The notes: generated from the sequence alone by a model not told the origin. DNA of 64,000 bases from JAUMWX01 sp023394215 (GCA_050313995.1 JBNPMM010000002.1), one strand, 5' to 3'. Positions 36,734 to 46,641 are shown, counted from the first letter of the stretch. Numbers and translations: made by a program.

Positions 36734-37264
36734 TCATAAACCCGGTTCTATTAAACCGAAGTTGCCGTCATTTCTCTTGTAAACTACATTTACCTGTTCT
36801 GTTTCAGCATCAAGATATACGAAGAAGCTGTGGCCCAAAAGTTCCATTTGCATAACAGCATCTTCAATAAACATAGGCTTAAGTCCGATTTTCTTCACCT
36901 TCACCACGCTCGGTTTACTTTCTTCAAGAAAATCTTCATCCGGAACTTCTTCATACCTTATAGAACCTGTAGCCTTTTTCGCCTGAAGTCTGGTCTTGTA
37001 TTTTCTCAACTGTCTATCAAGAGCTTCTACCGCTAAATCAACTGAGCTTAACATATCATCGGAGGTCTCTTCGGCTCTTAATATAGTACCTGACTTCAAC
37101 CAAATAGTTACTTCAACGGTTTTGAAATTACCGTGAACAGAAAATGAAGCTGTGGCCTCTATATCTTCATGAAAATACTTATCCAGTCTTCCCAGCTTTT
37201 TTTCAACCTGTTCTTTGAAATTATCTCTAATGGAAATATTTTTACCAACATATTTGATTTTCAT
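36734..37264 (-). CDS. hpf: Long-form ribosome hibernation promoting factor
   Basis: 176 residues, the long form found in most Firmicutes. The N-terminal domain (about 1-100: IKYVGKNISIRDNFKEQVEKKLGRLDKYF) binds the small subunit in the decoding region; after a linker, the C-terminal domain (about 118-174: KKIGLKPMFIEDAVMQMELLGHSFFVYLDAETEQVNVVYKRNDGNFGLIEP) dimerises to give 100S ribosomes in stationary phase. Good GGAGG-like site before the ATG. It stands alone, next to the DnaA-box cluster. Confidence 0.96.
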   Translation of the reverse strand: MKIKYVGKNISIRDNFKEQVEKKLGRLDKYFHEDIEATASFSVHGNFKTVEVTIWLKSGTILRAEETSDDMLSSVDLAVEALDRQLRKYKTRLQAKKATGSIRYEEVPDEDFLEESKPSVVKVKKIGLKPMFIEDAVMQMELLGHSFFVYLDAETEQVNVVYKRNDGNFGLIEPGL

Positions 37265-37395
37265 AAGTTCCTCCTTATTTATTTCTTAGTCTTTATATAC
37301 CCACTTAAGTAAATAATTACCATATTTATAATGAAGAGAAACAAATTTTTATATGTATAAATACTTTATTAAATATTAATGAATATCCCTCAAAC

Positions 37396-37508
37396 TTATC
37401 CACATTATCCACATTTTTTGCTAATTTTAGTGGATAAGTCTAAATTTTCAGCTTTTGCCAAAAATTTTTTGTGGATTATTTAGTGGATAAGCTTGAGTTT
37501 TATCCACA
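37396..37508. other. Cluster of six DnaA boxes (oriC-like)
   Basis: Three perfect TTATCCACA boxes on the plus strand (37396, 37405 and 37500) and three on the minus strand: TTATCCACT (37429-37437 and 37482-37490) and TAATCCACA (37470-37478). The first two abut. An AT-rich stretch (about 37345-37385) adjoins on the left and could be an unwinding element. The 309-base gap between hpf and an unknown gene holds little else. No dnaA or dnaN gene is in the window. Confidence 0.75.
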
Positions 37509-37573
37509 GTTATTTAAATCAAAGTAACATTATTCATTTTTAGATTTTATTTTAAAATAAAATTCAATAAATG

Positions 37574-38236
37574 TTACTTTTGAAACTTTTTGTTAAAAGG
37601 ATTATCAAGATTTTGAATCATCAACTCAAAACTCTCTACGACTTTACAATCAAACCCCTCTATTTCTTTTGCCATATTGATAAAATCAATAAGCCACTTA
37701 ACAAAATAAGCCGAGAAATAATAGCCCTCCAAGCCGTTAAATATAGCTGAGTTAAAGCCTCCTTTTACTATCGCTTCATTTATTGGAGAAAATATATCCT
37801 TTAATTTATTAAAAGCTTTCTTATTATACAAAAGGGAATAATAAAGATACACGGCTGCAGAGGATATATCAGCTCTGTTGCTGTCACCTAAGGATATCTT
37901 TATCCTACCTTCTTTTTCATCATAATAATAGCCGTGATTTCTATAATTATATAGATAACTTTGATCTCCGTCTTCTTCGGCATGATTATCCAAGGCTATT
38001 TCCCAAATCGGAGCCATCCCCCAAACTACCTTCCTCAAGTCTTCAATTTCTTCCTGAAAGTCTATCCACAAATAAAGTCTGGCTCCGACTTTGCCCCTAC
38101 TACTGTCATAAGTCCACGAATTTATTTTCATGTATAATTTTGAATATTCCTTTAAGAGTCCCTCTAAAGATTCAGCTTCAATCTCTATTTCTTCTATCTC
38201 CTGACCCTTTATAAATTCTTGTAATATTTTAAACAT
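37574..38236 (-). CDS. Hypothetical protein beside the DnaA-box cluster
   Basis: 220 residues, soluble, acidic in the first half (IEEIEIEAESLEGLLKEYSKLY) and helical in the second, with many Tyr and Trp (SWTYDSS, LYLWIDF, WGMAPIWEIAL). No signal peptide, membrane helix, or motif I can assign. The downstream end points away from htrA's promoter side; it lies between htrA and the DnaA-box cluster, on the same strand as both neighbours. Expression from an upstream htrA transcript is unlikely because a hairpin separates them. Confidence 0.6.
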   Translation of the reverse strand: MFKILQEFIKGQEIEEIEIEAESLEGLLKEYSKLYMKINSWTYDSSRGKVGARLYLWIDFQEEIEDLRKVVWGMAPIWEIALDNHAEEDGDQSYLYNYRNHGYYYDEKEGRIKISLGDSNRADISSAAVYLYYSLLYNKKAFNKLKDIFSPINEAIVKGGFNSAIFNGLEGYYFSAYFVKWLIDFINMAKEIEGFDCKVVESFELMIQNLDNPFNKKFQK

Positions 38237-38264
38237 TTTGTTACCCCTATTTTAAAATTAATAA

Positions 38265-38289
38265 GACCCATATATATTATACATGAGTC
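38265..38289 (-). terminator. Hairpin after htrA, likely terminator
   Basis: GACTCATGTATA and TATATATGGGTC pair on the minus strand with two wobbles, followed by TTATTAATTTTA. The inner pairs must open to form a loop. Confidence 0.55.
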
Positions 38290-38309
38290 CCATTAAAAAT
38301 TTTAGGAGA

Positions 38310-39746
38310 TTATATATTAGGATTAGCATCACTAAAAGTAATACTAATGGTTTCTTCTTTGTTATTTCTGATTACCTTCATATTTACCCTATCTCCGGAT
38401 TTCAAACCCAAAAGCACCTGCTTCAATTTATTCATAGACTCAATGGTTTGATTATTCAAACCTACTATTATATCGCCAACTTTTAAATCGCTGTTTGCAG
38501 CGCTTGAATTTTCAACTATATCGGATACGTAAACACCTTGGTCCGCTCCTACATCCTTATCTGCAGAATATTGCTTATATACATCAAGATTTATCCCTCT
38601 TATACCAAGGGTTACCGGTGTAAAAGTTCCCTTTTCTATCACGCTCTTCACCACTCCCTTTGCTATATTTACCGGTATAGCGAAGCCTATACCGTCGGTG
38701 GATCTTACCTTAGCCGTATTGATACCTATCAACTGTCCGTTCTTGTTCAAAAGAGCCCCGCCGCTGTTTCCCGAATTAATTGAAGCGTCAGTTTGAAACA
38801 AACCATCCATAATTACCCCGTTATCAACGGTTATTGACCTGTTCAATCCTGAAATATACCCTGAAGTAAGTGTTGACTGAAGGTTTAAGCCTACAGGATT
38901 TCCTATAGCTATAGCCTTATCTCCGACCCTTACATTATCAGAATCACCCATTTCTATAGGAGTAAGATTTTTGCCATCAACCTTTATAATAGCTAAATCT
39001 AAAGTCGCATCTTTCCAAACTACCTTAGCTTCGGATGCTTTATTGTCATAAAATAAAACCGATATCGATTCGGGATTATTTTCTATCACATGATTATTGG
39101 TAAGTATATATCCATCTTCGCTCACTATTACACCCGAGCCTATAGATGACGCCTCTTGACTTTGCATACCGAAAAATCCGCCTTGAGTTTTATATTTTGA
39201 TGTTATACCTACAACCGAAGGTGTAGCCTTAACTGCTACGGCATTTTCTATACTCATCTCTTCATTTGCATTTATTGTAACAGCACTCGTCTTATCCCCC
39301 AACAAGCCCTGATTGAACTTGGTATTTCCCGCCAAATTTACACCTATGAAGGAACCCAAAACCGCTCCGACTAAAACCAAGGCCAAACCCTTAAGTAAAG
39401 CAAATTTGGATTTTGATTTTTTTATTTCCTTATCTATATATGATTTCCAAGCACCATGGTCCCCGCTCGGATTTCCCGTAAATGTTTTATCTGTGTTTTG
39501 ATTTTCCTCGCCTACAAAGGACTTGAAACTTTTATCATCCAAGCTTTTATCATCCTTATAAAAATCCCTTCCTTCCATATGAGAAGTATTTCTGCTTGCA
39601 AAGTAGGTCCCGTCTTCTTCAAACTTATAAACTAACTTATTTTCTTCATCTTGCAGCGCTTTTTCATCCTGCCTTTTATCCTTATTCATCCAAGAATCTA
39701 AATCCCTGTCAATGCCATCATTATAATCATCAAATTTATCAGCCAT
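38310..39746 (-). CDS. HtrA-type membrane-anchored serine protease
   Basis: 478 residues from the ATG at 39746 (SD GGAGGTAG six bases before; the open frame extends to a TTG that overlaps this SD). A long acidic cytoplasmic N-terminus (about 1-110), one membrane helix (ALLKGLALVLVGAVLGSFIGV), a trypsin-like protease domain with catalytic His in LTNNHVIE, Asp in TLDLAIIKVD and Ser in INSGNSGGALL, then one PDZ domain (GVYVSDIVENSSAANSDLKVGDIIVGL). It degrades or refolds damaged exported proteins at the surface. The cytoplasmic tail of charged residues is longer than in B. subtilis HtrA. Confidence 0.94.
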   Translation of the reverse strand: MADKFDDYNDGIDRDLDSWMNKDKRQDEKALQDEENKLVYKFEEDGTYFASRNTSHMEGRDFYKDDKSLDDKSFKSFVGEENQNTDKTFTGNPSGDHGAWKSYIDKEIKKSKSKFALLKGLALVLVGAVLGSFIGVNLAGNTKFNQGLLGDKTSAVTINANEEMSIENAVAVKATPSVVGITSKYKTQGGFFGMQSQEASSIGSGVIVSEDGYILTNNHVIENNPESISVLFYDNKASEAKVVWKDATLDLAIIKVDGKNLTPIEMGDSDNVRVGDKAIAIGNPVGLNLQSTLTSGYISGLNRSITVDNGVIMDGLFQTDASINSGNSGGALLNKNGQLIGINTAKVRSTDGIGFAIPVNIAKGVVKSVIEKGTFTPVTLGIRGINLDVYKQYSADKDVGADQGVYVSDIVENSSAANSDLKVGDIIVGLNNQTIESMNKLKQVLLGLKSGDRVNMKVIRNNKEETISITFSDANPNI

Positions 39747-39919
39747 AACTACCTCCAACCCTTAATAAATATCTGATTTAACAAGCTTTTCTATTGCTTT
39801 TTTCCTAATTAAAATATAAACTGAAAGTGATATATAAGCTTTCTTTATGCTTATAAAATACATTAAATATATTAAGGAAATATGAAAAATGTGTCGCAAA
39901 TATGTTTTTGGAGAAATTT

Positions 39920-40621
39920 ATGGCTTTTATAGAATTTAGAGATGTTCACAAGATATATAAGGTAGGGCAAAATGAAATTCATGCAAATAACGGTGTGAAT
40001 TTTCAAATAGAAAAGGGAGAATTTGTGGCGATCATCGGTCCTTCCGGTGCAGGAAAATCCACAACTCTCAACATTTTAGGAGGAATAGACAGGGCGGACT
40101 TGGGCGATGTTGTTGTTGACGGCAAATTTATTTCCAAGTATTCCGAAAAACAATTGGTTGATTACAGGCGCTACGACATAGGTTTCGTTTTTCAGTTCTA
40201 TAATCTGATACCGAATCTTACCAGTCTTGAAAACATAGAAATAGCAAGCCAAATAGTTGAAAATGCCCATGATCCAAAAGAAATTATAGGTCTTGTAGGA
40301 CTTGAAAACCGAACTGACAATTTCCCAGCTCAACTTTCAGGCGGCGAGCAACAAAGAGTCGCCATAGCAAGAGCCCTTGCAAAAAATCCGAAAATCTTAC
40401 TCTGTGACGAACCTACGGGAGCCTTGGACTATAAGACCGGCAAACAAATATTGAAGCTTTTACATGACACTTGCAGAAAATTTAATACCACAGTTATACT
40501 TATCACCCACAATACCGCTATTGCGCCAATGGCTGACAAGGTTATAAGCATACATGACTCAAGAGTAAAAAGCATTGAAATTAATAAAAATCCGAAAAAC
40601 ATAGAAGAAATCGAGTGGTAA
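39920..40621 (+). CDS. ABC transporter ATPase (LolD/MacB class)
   Basis: 233 residues from the ATG at 39920 (GGAG 6 bases upstream), rather than the ATG at 39902. Walker [11 protein letters not shown]-loop [10 protein letters not shown], signature [15 protein letters not shown], Walker [14 protein letters not shown]-loop LITHN. The class pairs with FtsX-like permeases. It is one base upstream of the giant permease gene, so the two form one transporter, probably for export or for a surface task rather than import. Confidence 0.93.
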   Translation: MAFIEFRDVHKIYKVGQNEIHANNGVNFQIEKGEFVAIIGPSGAGKSTTLNILGGIDRADLGDVVVDGKFISKYSEKQLVDYRRYDIGFVFQFYNLIPNLTSLENIEIASQIVENAHDPKEIIGLVGLENRTDNFPAQLSGGEQQRVAIARALAKNPKILLCDEPTGALDYKTGKQILKLLHDTCRKFNTTVILITHNTAIAPMADKVISIHDSRVKSIEINKNPKNIEEIEW

Positions 40622-40622
40622 T

Positions 40623-43600
40623 ATGAAAAAAAATAAACTCTCCCCCTTACTGAAGGATACCTTAAGGACAATTAAATCAACTTTCACAAGATATCTTGCC
40701 ATTGTATTAATGACAGCCCTCGGTGCTGCGGTTTTTATAGGCTTAAAAACCACCTCCCCCAATATGAGGGCTTCTTTGGAAGAAAAAGCAAAAAGCCATA
40801 ATATGTTTGATATAAAAATATTTTCCTATACGGGTATAAGAAAGGAAGATATGGCTATCATTGATAAAATTGAAGGCTTGCTTGATAAGGAATACGTGTT
40901 TGCCAAGTATTTTAACATAGAAAATTCCAACTCAAACCTACTCCTATATTCTAAAACTTCCGATGTAAATACCTTCAGACCCCTTGAAGGTATACTTCCA
41001 AAGCAGGATGATGAAATAGCCTTGGATAAATATGCCAAGGATAAATACGGTATAAAAATCGGAGACAAAATAAGCCTGAAAAATAAACAGGATCCCCTAA
41101 GCAAAGAAAATATTTTACAAAAAACTACATTTAAAGTAGTCGGCTTCGTCGATTCCATAGATTATATTTCAAGGGAAAGACATAAAGACGGATTCGAAGC
41201 CATAGATGCCGATTACTACGGAGTGGTGTCCAAGGAGGTTTTCAAAGTTGAAAATCCCGACTATGCCCTGCTTAAACTCAAAGATTTGGAAAGTTCCCCC
41301 CTAAACAGTCCGGACTATAAGAAAAAAGAAGTTTTGGCTGATAAGAAAATCGAAGGATTATTTACCCATAGACCTGATGAGGTAAAAAAAGAGCTTCAGG
41401 AACAAATAGAAAAGGATATATCCAAGGGCGAAAAAGAAATTAAAGATGCTGAAGACAAGCTAAAAAAAGCAAGAGAGGACTTGGATAAGGCTAAAAAAGA
41501 ACTCGATGAGGGTTGGGCAAACTATAGCAAAAACATCACACTTTTTAATGAGCAAATAAATAGTGCCGAAGAAAAAATAAGCGAATCCGAAAAAAAGCTT
41601 GTTCAAAGTAAAGGCGATTTACAAAAGGGTATTGAAGATTATAACAAAAATCTTAAGCAATATATAGATAAAACCAACGAAGCCAAGACTGAGCTGGATA
41701 AAAATAAAGATGTTTTAGATAAGGCTAAAAAGGAGCTCGAACAAAAGGAAAATTTATATAATACCGGCTTAAGTGCATATTTGGACGGACTTGAAGAATA
41801 TAATCAAGCCTTAGCAAAATATGGGAACGCAAAAAAAGCCATAAAGGAAAATGAAGAATTATTAAAGAGCAAGGAAACTGAACTTATAGGGCAGAAATCC
41901 TCAATAGATGAAAATCTGAAAAAACTCTTGGATGAAAAAACAAGGTTGGAGAAGCTTATAGAGGAAGCTCTCAAAAACGACCCTGCAAATCCCCCTCAAG
42001 ACCTTTATGCTCAACTTGAGGAAATTGAAAACGGTATAAAGGATCTGGCTCAAAAGCTAAACCTTATAGAGAAGGCCCTGCTTGATATAAATGAAAAATT
42101 TAAAGAAGTTGAAGTTAACAAAAAAGCCCTGGAAGACCAGGCCGAGCTTCTCGAAAAAAATGCCGAATTTCTCGAATCCAAAAAAAAGGAACTTGATGCG
42201 GCCAAAGTTCTATTAGATACGGGTAAAGAAGAATATCAAAAGGGTCTTGATAAATATATGTCGGGATTTAAAACTTTTGAAGAAGAAAATAAAAAAGCCA
42301 AAAGTCAATTGGATGCGGGTAAGAAAAAACTGGATGATGGCGAAAAAGCTTATAAGGACGGTCTTGCTCAAATTGAAACCGCTAAAAAAAATCTTAGTCA
42401 AAACAAACTTACAGGGCAGGATGAACTAAATAAGGCAAAAGAAAAGCTCATAAAAGGACAAGATGACTACAATAAAGGTCTAATAGAATTTAACAGGGAA
42501 AATGAAAAAGCTATAAAAAATATAGAAGAAGGCAAAAAAAATATACAAGATGCCAAAGACGATTTGGAAAGTTTAACAGTCCCCGCATATATAATAGGCG
42601 GAAAACACTCCATGGCAGCCTATTTTGCCTATATGGAACAGGCTGACGGTATAGACAACTTGGCATACATCTTTTCCGCAATGTTTTATGCGGTAGCCAT
42701 ACTCGTTACACTTACTACCATACTTAGAATGGTCGACACCGAAAGAACTCAGATAGGAACACTTAAAGCTCTTGGTTACAGCAACTTTGCCATTCGCTCA
42801 AAATACCTTTTATACGGTCTGTCCGCAGGTTTCTTCGGCACAGTACTGGGTGCGGTTCTTGGCTTTTTCTTTATAAGACCTCCTATTTTCAACGCCTACA
42901 GCGCCCAAGTGACACTGACATCACCTGATATATTCAATCCGATTTATGTTTTGGTGGCCTTTATACTAAGCTTGATAATTATAGCTGCAACGATATTCTT
43001 TTCAACAAAAGCAAGCTTAGCCGAAAATGCGGCAAATCTTATGCGACCAAAGGCACCTAAAGCCAGCAAGAGAATTTTACTTGAAAAAATACCCTTTATT
43101 TGGAAAAAACTATCATTTCTCGCAAAGGTAGCCGTACGAAACATACTTAAGAGCAAACTTAGGTTTATAATGACAATCATAGGCGTAGCCGGAAGCTTCG
43201 GTTTGATAGCTATGGGTTCGGGTATAAGGAGTTCCGTCAACGGGATAACTGATAAACAATTTGGCAGTGTATACAAATATGACCTTATGGTTTTTTACGA
43301 TGCAGATGCAAAGGATTTTTCTCAATTAAAATCCCATGTTCAGAAAAATTCAAAATCTATATTAAATGCAATAACAAATATGGTGAGCATAAGCAATAAG
43401 GACGGTTTAAGCGAAAGCGTCACAATACTTGCCACTGATGAAGTAAAAAAAATCGATGAGTTTATAAGGCTAAAAAAAAGAGGAAACAATAAGATTTATG
43501 AACTTAAGGATGACGGAGCCATCATATCGGAAAGACTGGCAACCGCAGCAGGTGTTAGTAAGGGACAATATATAAATTTTAAAGATAATAAAGGGCTTGT

Positions 43601-44240
43601 CCACAGTATAAAGGTCTTGGAAATCTGTGAACAATATTACGGTCATCAAATGTATATGACCGGCCTGACTTACAAGAAGCTTGTAGACAAAAAAGCCGAT
43701 ATAAACTCCTACTATATCATAGCTGAAGATCCGGGAAATATCGATTCTTTTATAAAAACTTTGGATGACTACGAAGCCGTTCAAAAATCTGTTCCGATAT
43801 CGGATCTTAAGGATTCGCTTGATAATTTGGTAAATTCTCTCGGAACGGTTGTATTTGTGATTATACTTGTATCCTCACTTTTAACCTTTGTGGTTCTTTA
43901 TAATCTTACAAATATAAATATCTCCGAAAGAATTAGGGAAATTTCAACTATAAAGGTCTTAGGCTTCAGACAGGGCGAAGTCATATCCTATGTTTTCAGG
44001 GAAATTTATTTACAAACGGCTCTCGGCATTTTCTTCGGCATATGGGCGGGGAAATCTATGCACAGCATAATAGTTTTCACCCTATCTCCGAGCCAGATAC
44101 TATTGGATCCGCAAATGAATATATTCAGTTTTATCTTTGCTTTTTTAATAGTAACCGCCTTTACAATGCTTGTAATGCTGCTTGCTAAAAGAAATATGTC
44201 AAAAATTGATATGGTTACATCCCTAAAATCTGTTGAATAA
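40623..44240 (+). CDS. FtsX-like ABC permease with a giant extracellular coiled coil
   Basis: 1205 residues. TM1 (FTRYLAIVLMTALGAAVFIGL, about 19-39) is followed by a MacB-like periplasmic-type segment, then about 400 residues (roughly 255-660) of heptad-rich coiled coil with degenerate repeats such as KAKKELDEGWANY, LDKAKKELEQKENLY, LDAGKKKLDDGEKAYKDGL. Two FtsX domains follow: one near YIFSAMFYAVAILVTLTTILR with RTQIGTLKALGYSNFAI, one at the C-terminus with TFVVLYNLTNINISERIREISTIKVLGF. Such proteins are widespread in Firmicutes; substrates are mostly unknown and mechanotransmission to surface enzymes is likely. Confidence 0.92.
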   Translation: MKKNKLSPLLKDTLRTIKSTFTRYLAIVLMTALGAAVFIGLKTTSPNMRASLEEKAKSHNMFDIKIFSYTGIRKEDMAIIDKIEGLLDKEYVFAKYFNIENSNSNLLLYSKTSDVNTFRPLEGILPKQDDEIALDKYAKDKYGIKIGDKISLKNKQDPLSKENILQKTTFKVVGFVDSIDYISRERHKDGFEAIDADYYGVVSKEVFKVENPDYALLKLKDLESSPLNSPDYKKKEVLADKKIEGLFTHRPDEVKKELQEQIEKDISKGEKEIKDAEDKLKKAREDLDKAKKELDEGWANYSKNITLFNEQINSAEEKISESEKKLVQSKGDLQKGIEDYNKNLKQYIDKTNEAKTELDKNKDVLDKAKKELEQKENLYNTGLSAYLDGLEEYNQALAKYGNAKKAIKENEELLKSKETELIGQKSSIDENLKKLLDEKTRLEKLIEEALKNDPANPPQDLYAQLEEIENGIKDLAQKLNLIEKALLDINEKFKEVEVNKKALEDQAELLEKNAEFLESKKKELDAAKVLLDTGKEEYQKGLDKYMSGFKTFEEENKKAKSQLDAGKKKLDDGEKAYKDGLAQIETAKKNLSQNKLTGQDELNKAKEKLIKGQDDYNKGLIEFNRENEKAIKNIEEGKKNIQDAKDDLESLTVPAYIIGGKHSMAAYFAYMEQADGIDNLAYIFSAMFYAVAILVTLTTILRMVDTERTQIGTLKALGYSNFAIRSKYLLYGLSAGFFGTVLGAVLGFFFIRPPIFNAYSAQVTLTSPDIFNPIYVLVAFILSLIIIAATIFFSTKASLAENAANLMRPKAPKASKRILLEKIPFIWKKLSFLAKVAVRNILKSKLRFIMTIIGVAGSFGLIAMGSGIRSSVNGITDKQFGSVYKYDLMVFYDADAKDFSQLKSHVQKNSKSILNAITNMVSISNKDGLSESVTILATDEVKKIDEFIRLKKRGNNKIYELKDDGAIISERLATAAGVSKGQYINFKDNKGLVHSIKVLEICEQYYGHQMYMTGLTYKKLVDKKADINSYYIIAEDPGNIDSFIKTLDDYEAVQKSVPISDLKDSLDNLVNSLGTVVFVIILVSSLLTFVVLYNLTNINISERIREISTIKVLGFRQGEVISYVFREIYLQTALGIFFGIWAGKSMHSIIVFTLSPSQILLDPQMNIFSFIFAFLIVTAFTMLVMLLAKRNMSKIDMVTSLKSVE

Positions 44241-44243
44241 CAT

Positions 44244-44286
44244 AAAACCCCCAAAGATTTACCTTTTATAAATCTTGGGGGTTTTT
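44244..44286. terminator. Bidirectional terminator between the ABC permease and galU
   Basis: AAAACCCCCAAAGATTT and its near-perfect complement enclose a 9-base loop with A and T runs on both sides, between convergent genes. Confidence 0.9.
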
Positions 44287-44304
44287 AATTTTATTCTATT
44301 CAAG

Positions 44305-45171
44305 CTAAAAATCCAAGCCCTTCAAATAAGCTTTAAACGGCCCTGATAAACTCTCGTCCCTCAAAGCATATTCTACGGTTGCTTCCAAAAATCCCTGCTT
44401 ATTTCCCATATCATATCTTCTACCTTGAAAAATATAGGCTAAAAGCTCATCATGCTTGGCAGTCTTATCAATCGCATCCGTAATTTGAATCTCTCCTCCG
44501 ACTCCTGCCTTTGTTTCTTCTATATAATCGAATATTTTCGCAGTGAAAACATATCTTCCAAGTATCGCTATATCAGACGGAGCCTCCTCCATTTTGGGTT
44601 TTTCAACCGATCTTTTAACCCTATAGGTCCTGTCGTCAAGCTTATCTCCCTCTATGGAGCCGTATTTTGATATTTCGGTCATAGGTACCTTTTGACAACC
44701 AACTATAGTTGCCCCTGTTTCTTCAAACTTTTCTATAAGCTGTCCTATAGCAGGTGTTTGCGGATTGTAAACTACATCATCCCCCAAAAGAACTGCAAAG
44801 GGTTCATCTCCTATAAATTCTTTGGCCTGAAGTATCGCATGTCCCAAACCCAACATATCCTTTTGTCTTATGTAAAAAATCTTTGCCATATTATTTATAG
44901 CCTGCAAACTCTCAAGTTCCTCAGTTTTTCCGGATTTTTCAAGCAAGGCTTCCAATTCTATTGTCCTGTCAAAATGATTTTCAATACTTGATTTTCCCCT
45001 GTTTGTTACAAACAAAATTTCCTTTATTCCTGAATCTACCGCTTCTTTAACAATATGTTGCAGGGTCGGTGTATCTATTATAGGCAACATCTCCTTGGGC
45101 ACGGCCTTTGTAAACGGTAAAAATCGAGTCCCGAATCCGGCTACAGGTATAACAGCCTTTCTGACTTTCAT
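44305..45171 (-). CDS. galU: UTP-glucose-1-phosphate uridylyltransferase
   Basis: 288 residues from the ATG at 45171; the open frame extends to an ATG at 45192, but AGGAGG lies inside that extension at correct spacing for the inner start. Makes UDP-glucose for polysaccharide and glycolipid synthesis. Motifs: KAVIPVAGFGTRFLPFTKAVPKEMLPI, LFVTNRGKSSIENHFD, FAVLLGDDVVYN, VEKPKMEEAPS, GEIQITDAI. Its start lies next to the stop of the CorC-type gene (TAA then ATG), so it is the second gene of that operon. Confidence 0.96.
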   Translation of the reverse strand: MKVRKAVIPVAGFGTRFLPFTKAVPKEMLPIIDTPTLQHIVKEAVDSGIKEILFVTNRGKSSIENHFDRTIELEALLEKSGKTEELESLQAINNMAKIFYIRQKDMLGLGHAILQAKEFIGDEPFAVLLGDDVVYNPQTPAIGQLIEKFEETGATIVGCQKVPMTEISKYGSIEGDKLDDRTYRVKRSVEKPKMEEAPSDIAILGRYVFTAKIFDYIEETKAGVGGEIQITDAIDKTAKHDELLAYIFQGRRYDMGNKQGFLEATVEYALRDESLSGPFKAYLKGLDF

Positions 45172-45172
45172 C

Positions 45173-46525
45173 TTAGTCCTCCTCTTTTTCAAGTACGGTT
45201 ATTTTTACTTCTTGTATCCTCTTATCCTTAACTTCCAAAACCTGCATCTGTAGATTTTGAAAATTCAATTCCGGCTGTTCCCCATCTTCCGGTATTTGCC
45301 CCAATATAAATATAACGAGGCCTCCAAGCGTATCATAATCTTCACTATCTTCATCAAGCCCCGATCCTATTTCCGAATTCAACTCTTTGATAGAGATAGT
45401 TCCCTGGGCTATATAAATATTGTCCGTAACCTTGGTGATTTCAGGTTCATCGTGATCATATTCATCATCAATATCTCCAACGATTTCTTCAATCAAATCT
45501 TCCATTGTTACTATACCTGAAAATCCACCATATTCATCAATCAAAACAGCCATATGCCTATTGTTACTTTGCAACTCAGAAAAAAGTTCATTTACATTCT
45601 TCCTTTCGGGAACAAAATATGCGGGTTTTAGTATAGATCTTATATCCACATTTTCAAATCCCTTGTTATAACTTTCCAAAAGGTAGTCTTTCAGATAAAG
45701 CAGACCTATTATATTATCCACTTCATCTTCATAAACCGGTATACGGGAATATTTCAAGCTAAGCATATCGTCTATAAAATCCTCAAAGGGATCATTTATA
45801 TCAATCATAAATACTTCCGGTCTGGCAGTCATTATTTCCTCAGCATACTTGGTGTCCATACTGATTACGGAGTTGATCATTTCACTTTCAACATCATCGA
45901 TTATACCTTGAGTTTGCCCCAACTGTACCAAACTTTTTATATCATTTATGGTTATCTTGCCCTCAACATCATCAATTTTTACTCCTAAAACCCTAAGAGT
46001 CAAATTTGTTGCAAAGGATAAAAACTTTACAAAAGGTTTAAATATTTTCGATGCCAACTCCACGACAGCAACTGAAGATCTTGCAAATTTCTCACTTTTT
46101 ACAAGGGCAAGCCTCTTAGGCACGAGTTCCCCGAAAACTATTGTTATAAATGACAAAATCAAGGTAATCCCTAAAGTAGCTATAGTATAGGCATAAGGAA
46201 TATTCCATGAATTTAACCAAGTTCCAAGAGAACTTGCTATACCCGTTGCCGCCGATGCGGAATTGAAAAACCCTGCAAGAGTAATAACAACCTGTATAGT
46301 TGAAAGAAGATTTGACTGATCCTTAAGAATATTTACTATCCTCAGAGCCTTGTCATCTCCCTCCTCAGCCTCCTTATTTAACTTATTGCCGTCCACTGAC
46401 ACCATGGCCATCTCTGCAGCTGAAAAAAATGCATTTATAGCTGTCAAAACGACCATCAATATTAATTGTCTTATCAATACACTGCTCCCGAGCCCAACCT
46501 CAGAAGCCGCTTGCGGTACTCCCAT
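45173..46525 (-). CDS. CNNM/HlyC-CorC family membrane protein with CBS pair
   Basis: 450 residues from the ATG at 46525, preceded by GGAGG; the frame opens four codons earlier. An N-terminal DUF21/CNNM domain with three to four membrane helices (ILMVVLTAINAFFSAAEMAMVS, ITLILSFITIVFGELVPKRLAL), then two CBS domains (about 210-330: TARPEVFMIDINDPFEDFIDDML; ILKPAYFVPERKNVNELFSEL) and a C-terminal CorC_HlyC domain ending VLEKEED. The family is tied to magnesium export or homeostasis; the older label hemolysin is misleading. Cotranscribed with galU. Confidence 0.93.
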   Translation of the reverse strand: MGVPQAASEVGLGSSVLIRQLILMVVLTAINAFFSAAEMAMVSVDGNKLNKEAEEGDDKALRIVNILKDQSNLLSTIQVVITLAGFFNSASAATGIASSLGTWLNSWNIPYAYTIATLGITLILSFITIVFGELVPKRLALVKSEKFARSSVAVVELASKIFKPFVKFLSFATNLTLRVLGVKIDDVEGKITINDIKSLVQLGQTQGIIDDVESEMINSVISMDTKYAEEIMTARPEVFMIDINDPFEDFIDDMLSLKYSRIPVYEDEVDNIIGLLYLKDYLLESYNKGFENVDIRSILKPAYFVPERKNVNELFSELQSNNRHMAVLIDEYGGFSGIVTMEDLIEEIVGDIDDEYDHDEPEITKVTDNIYIAQGTISIKELNSEIGSGLDEDSEDYDTLGGLVIFILGQIPEDGEQPELNFQNLQMQVLEVKDKRIQEVKITVLEKEED

Positions 46526-46600
46526 TATTTCCTCCATAAAAAAACTTTTATCTTATTCTATCATAAGCAAATATCTTATTCAATTTATAGATAAGTCAAA

Positions 46601-46630
46601 GAGGCTTAAAAGTATTAATTTTCAAGCCTC
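46601..46630 (-). terminator. Terminator after the nitroreductase gene
   Basis: Minus strand GAGGCTT..AAA and TTTTAAGCCTC form a stem followed by TTTGACTT, 12 bases beyond the stop codon. Confidence 0.65.
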
Positions 46631-46641
46631 AATAATATGTA

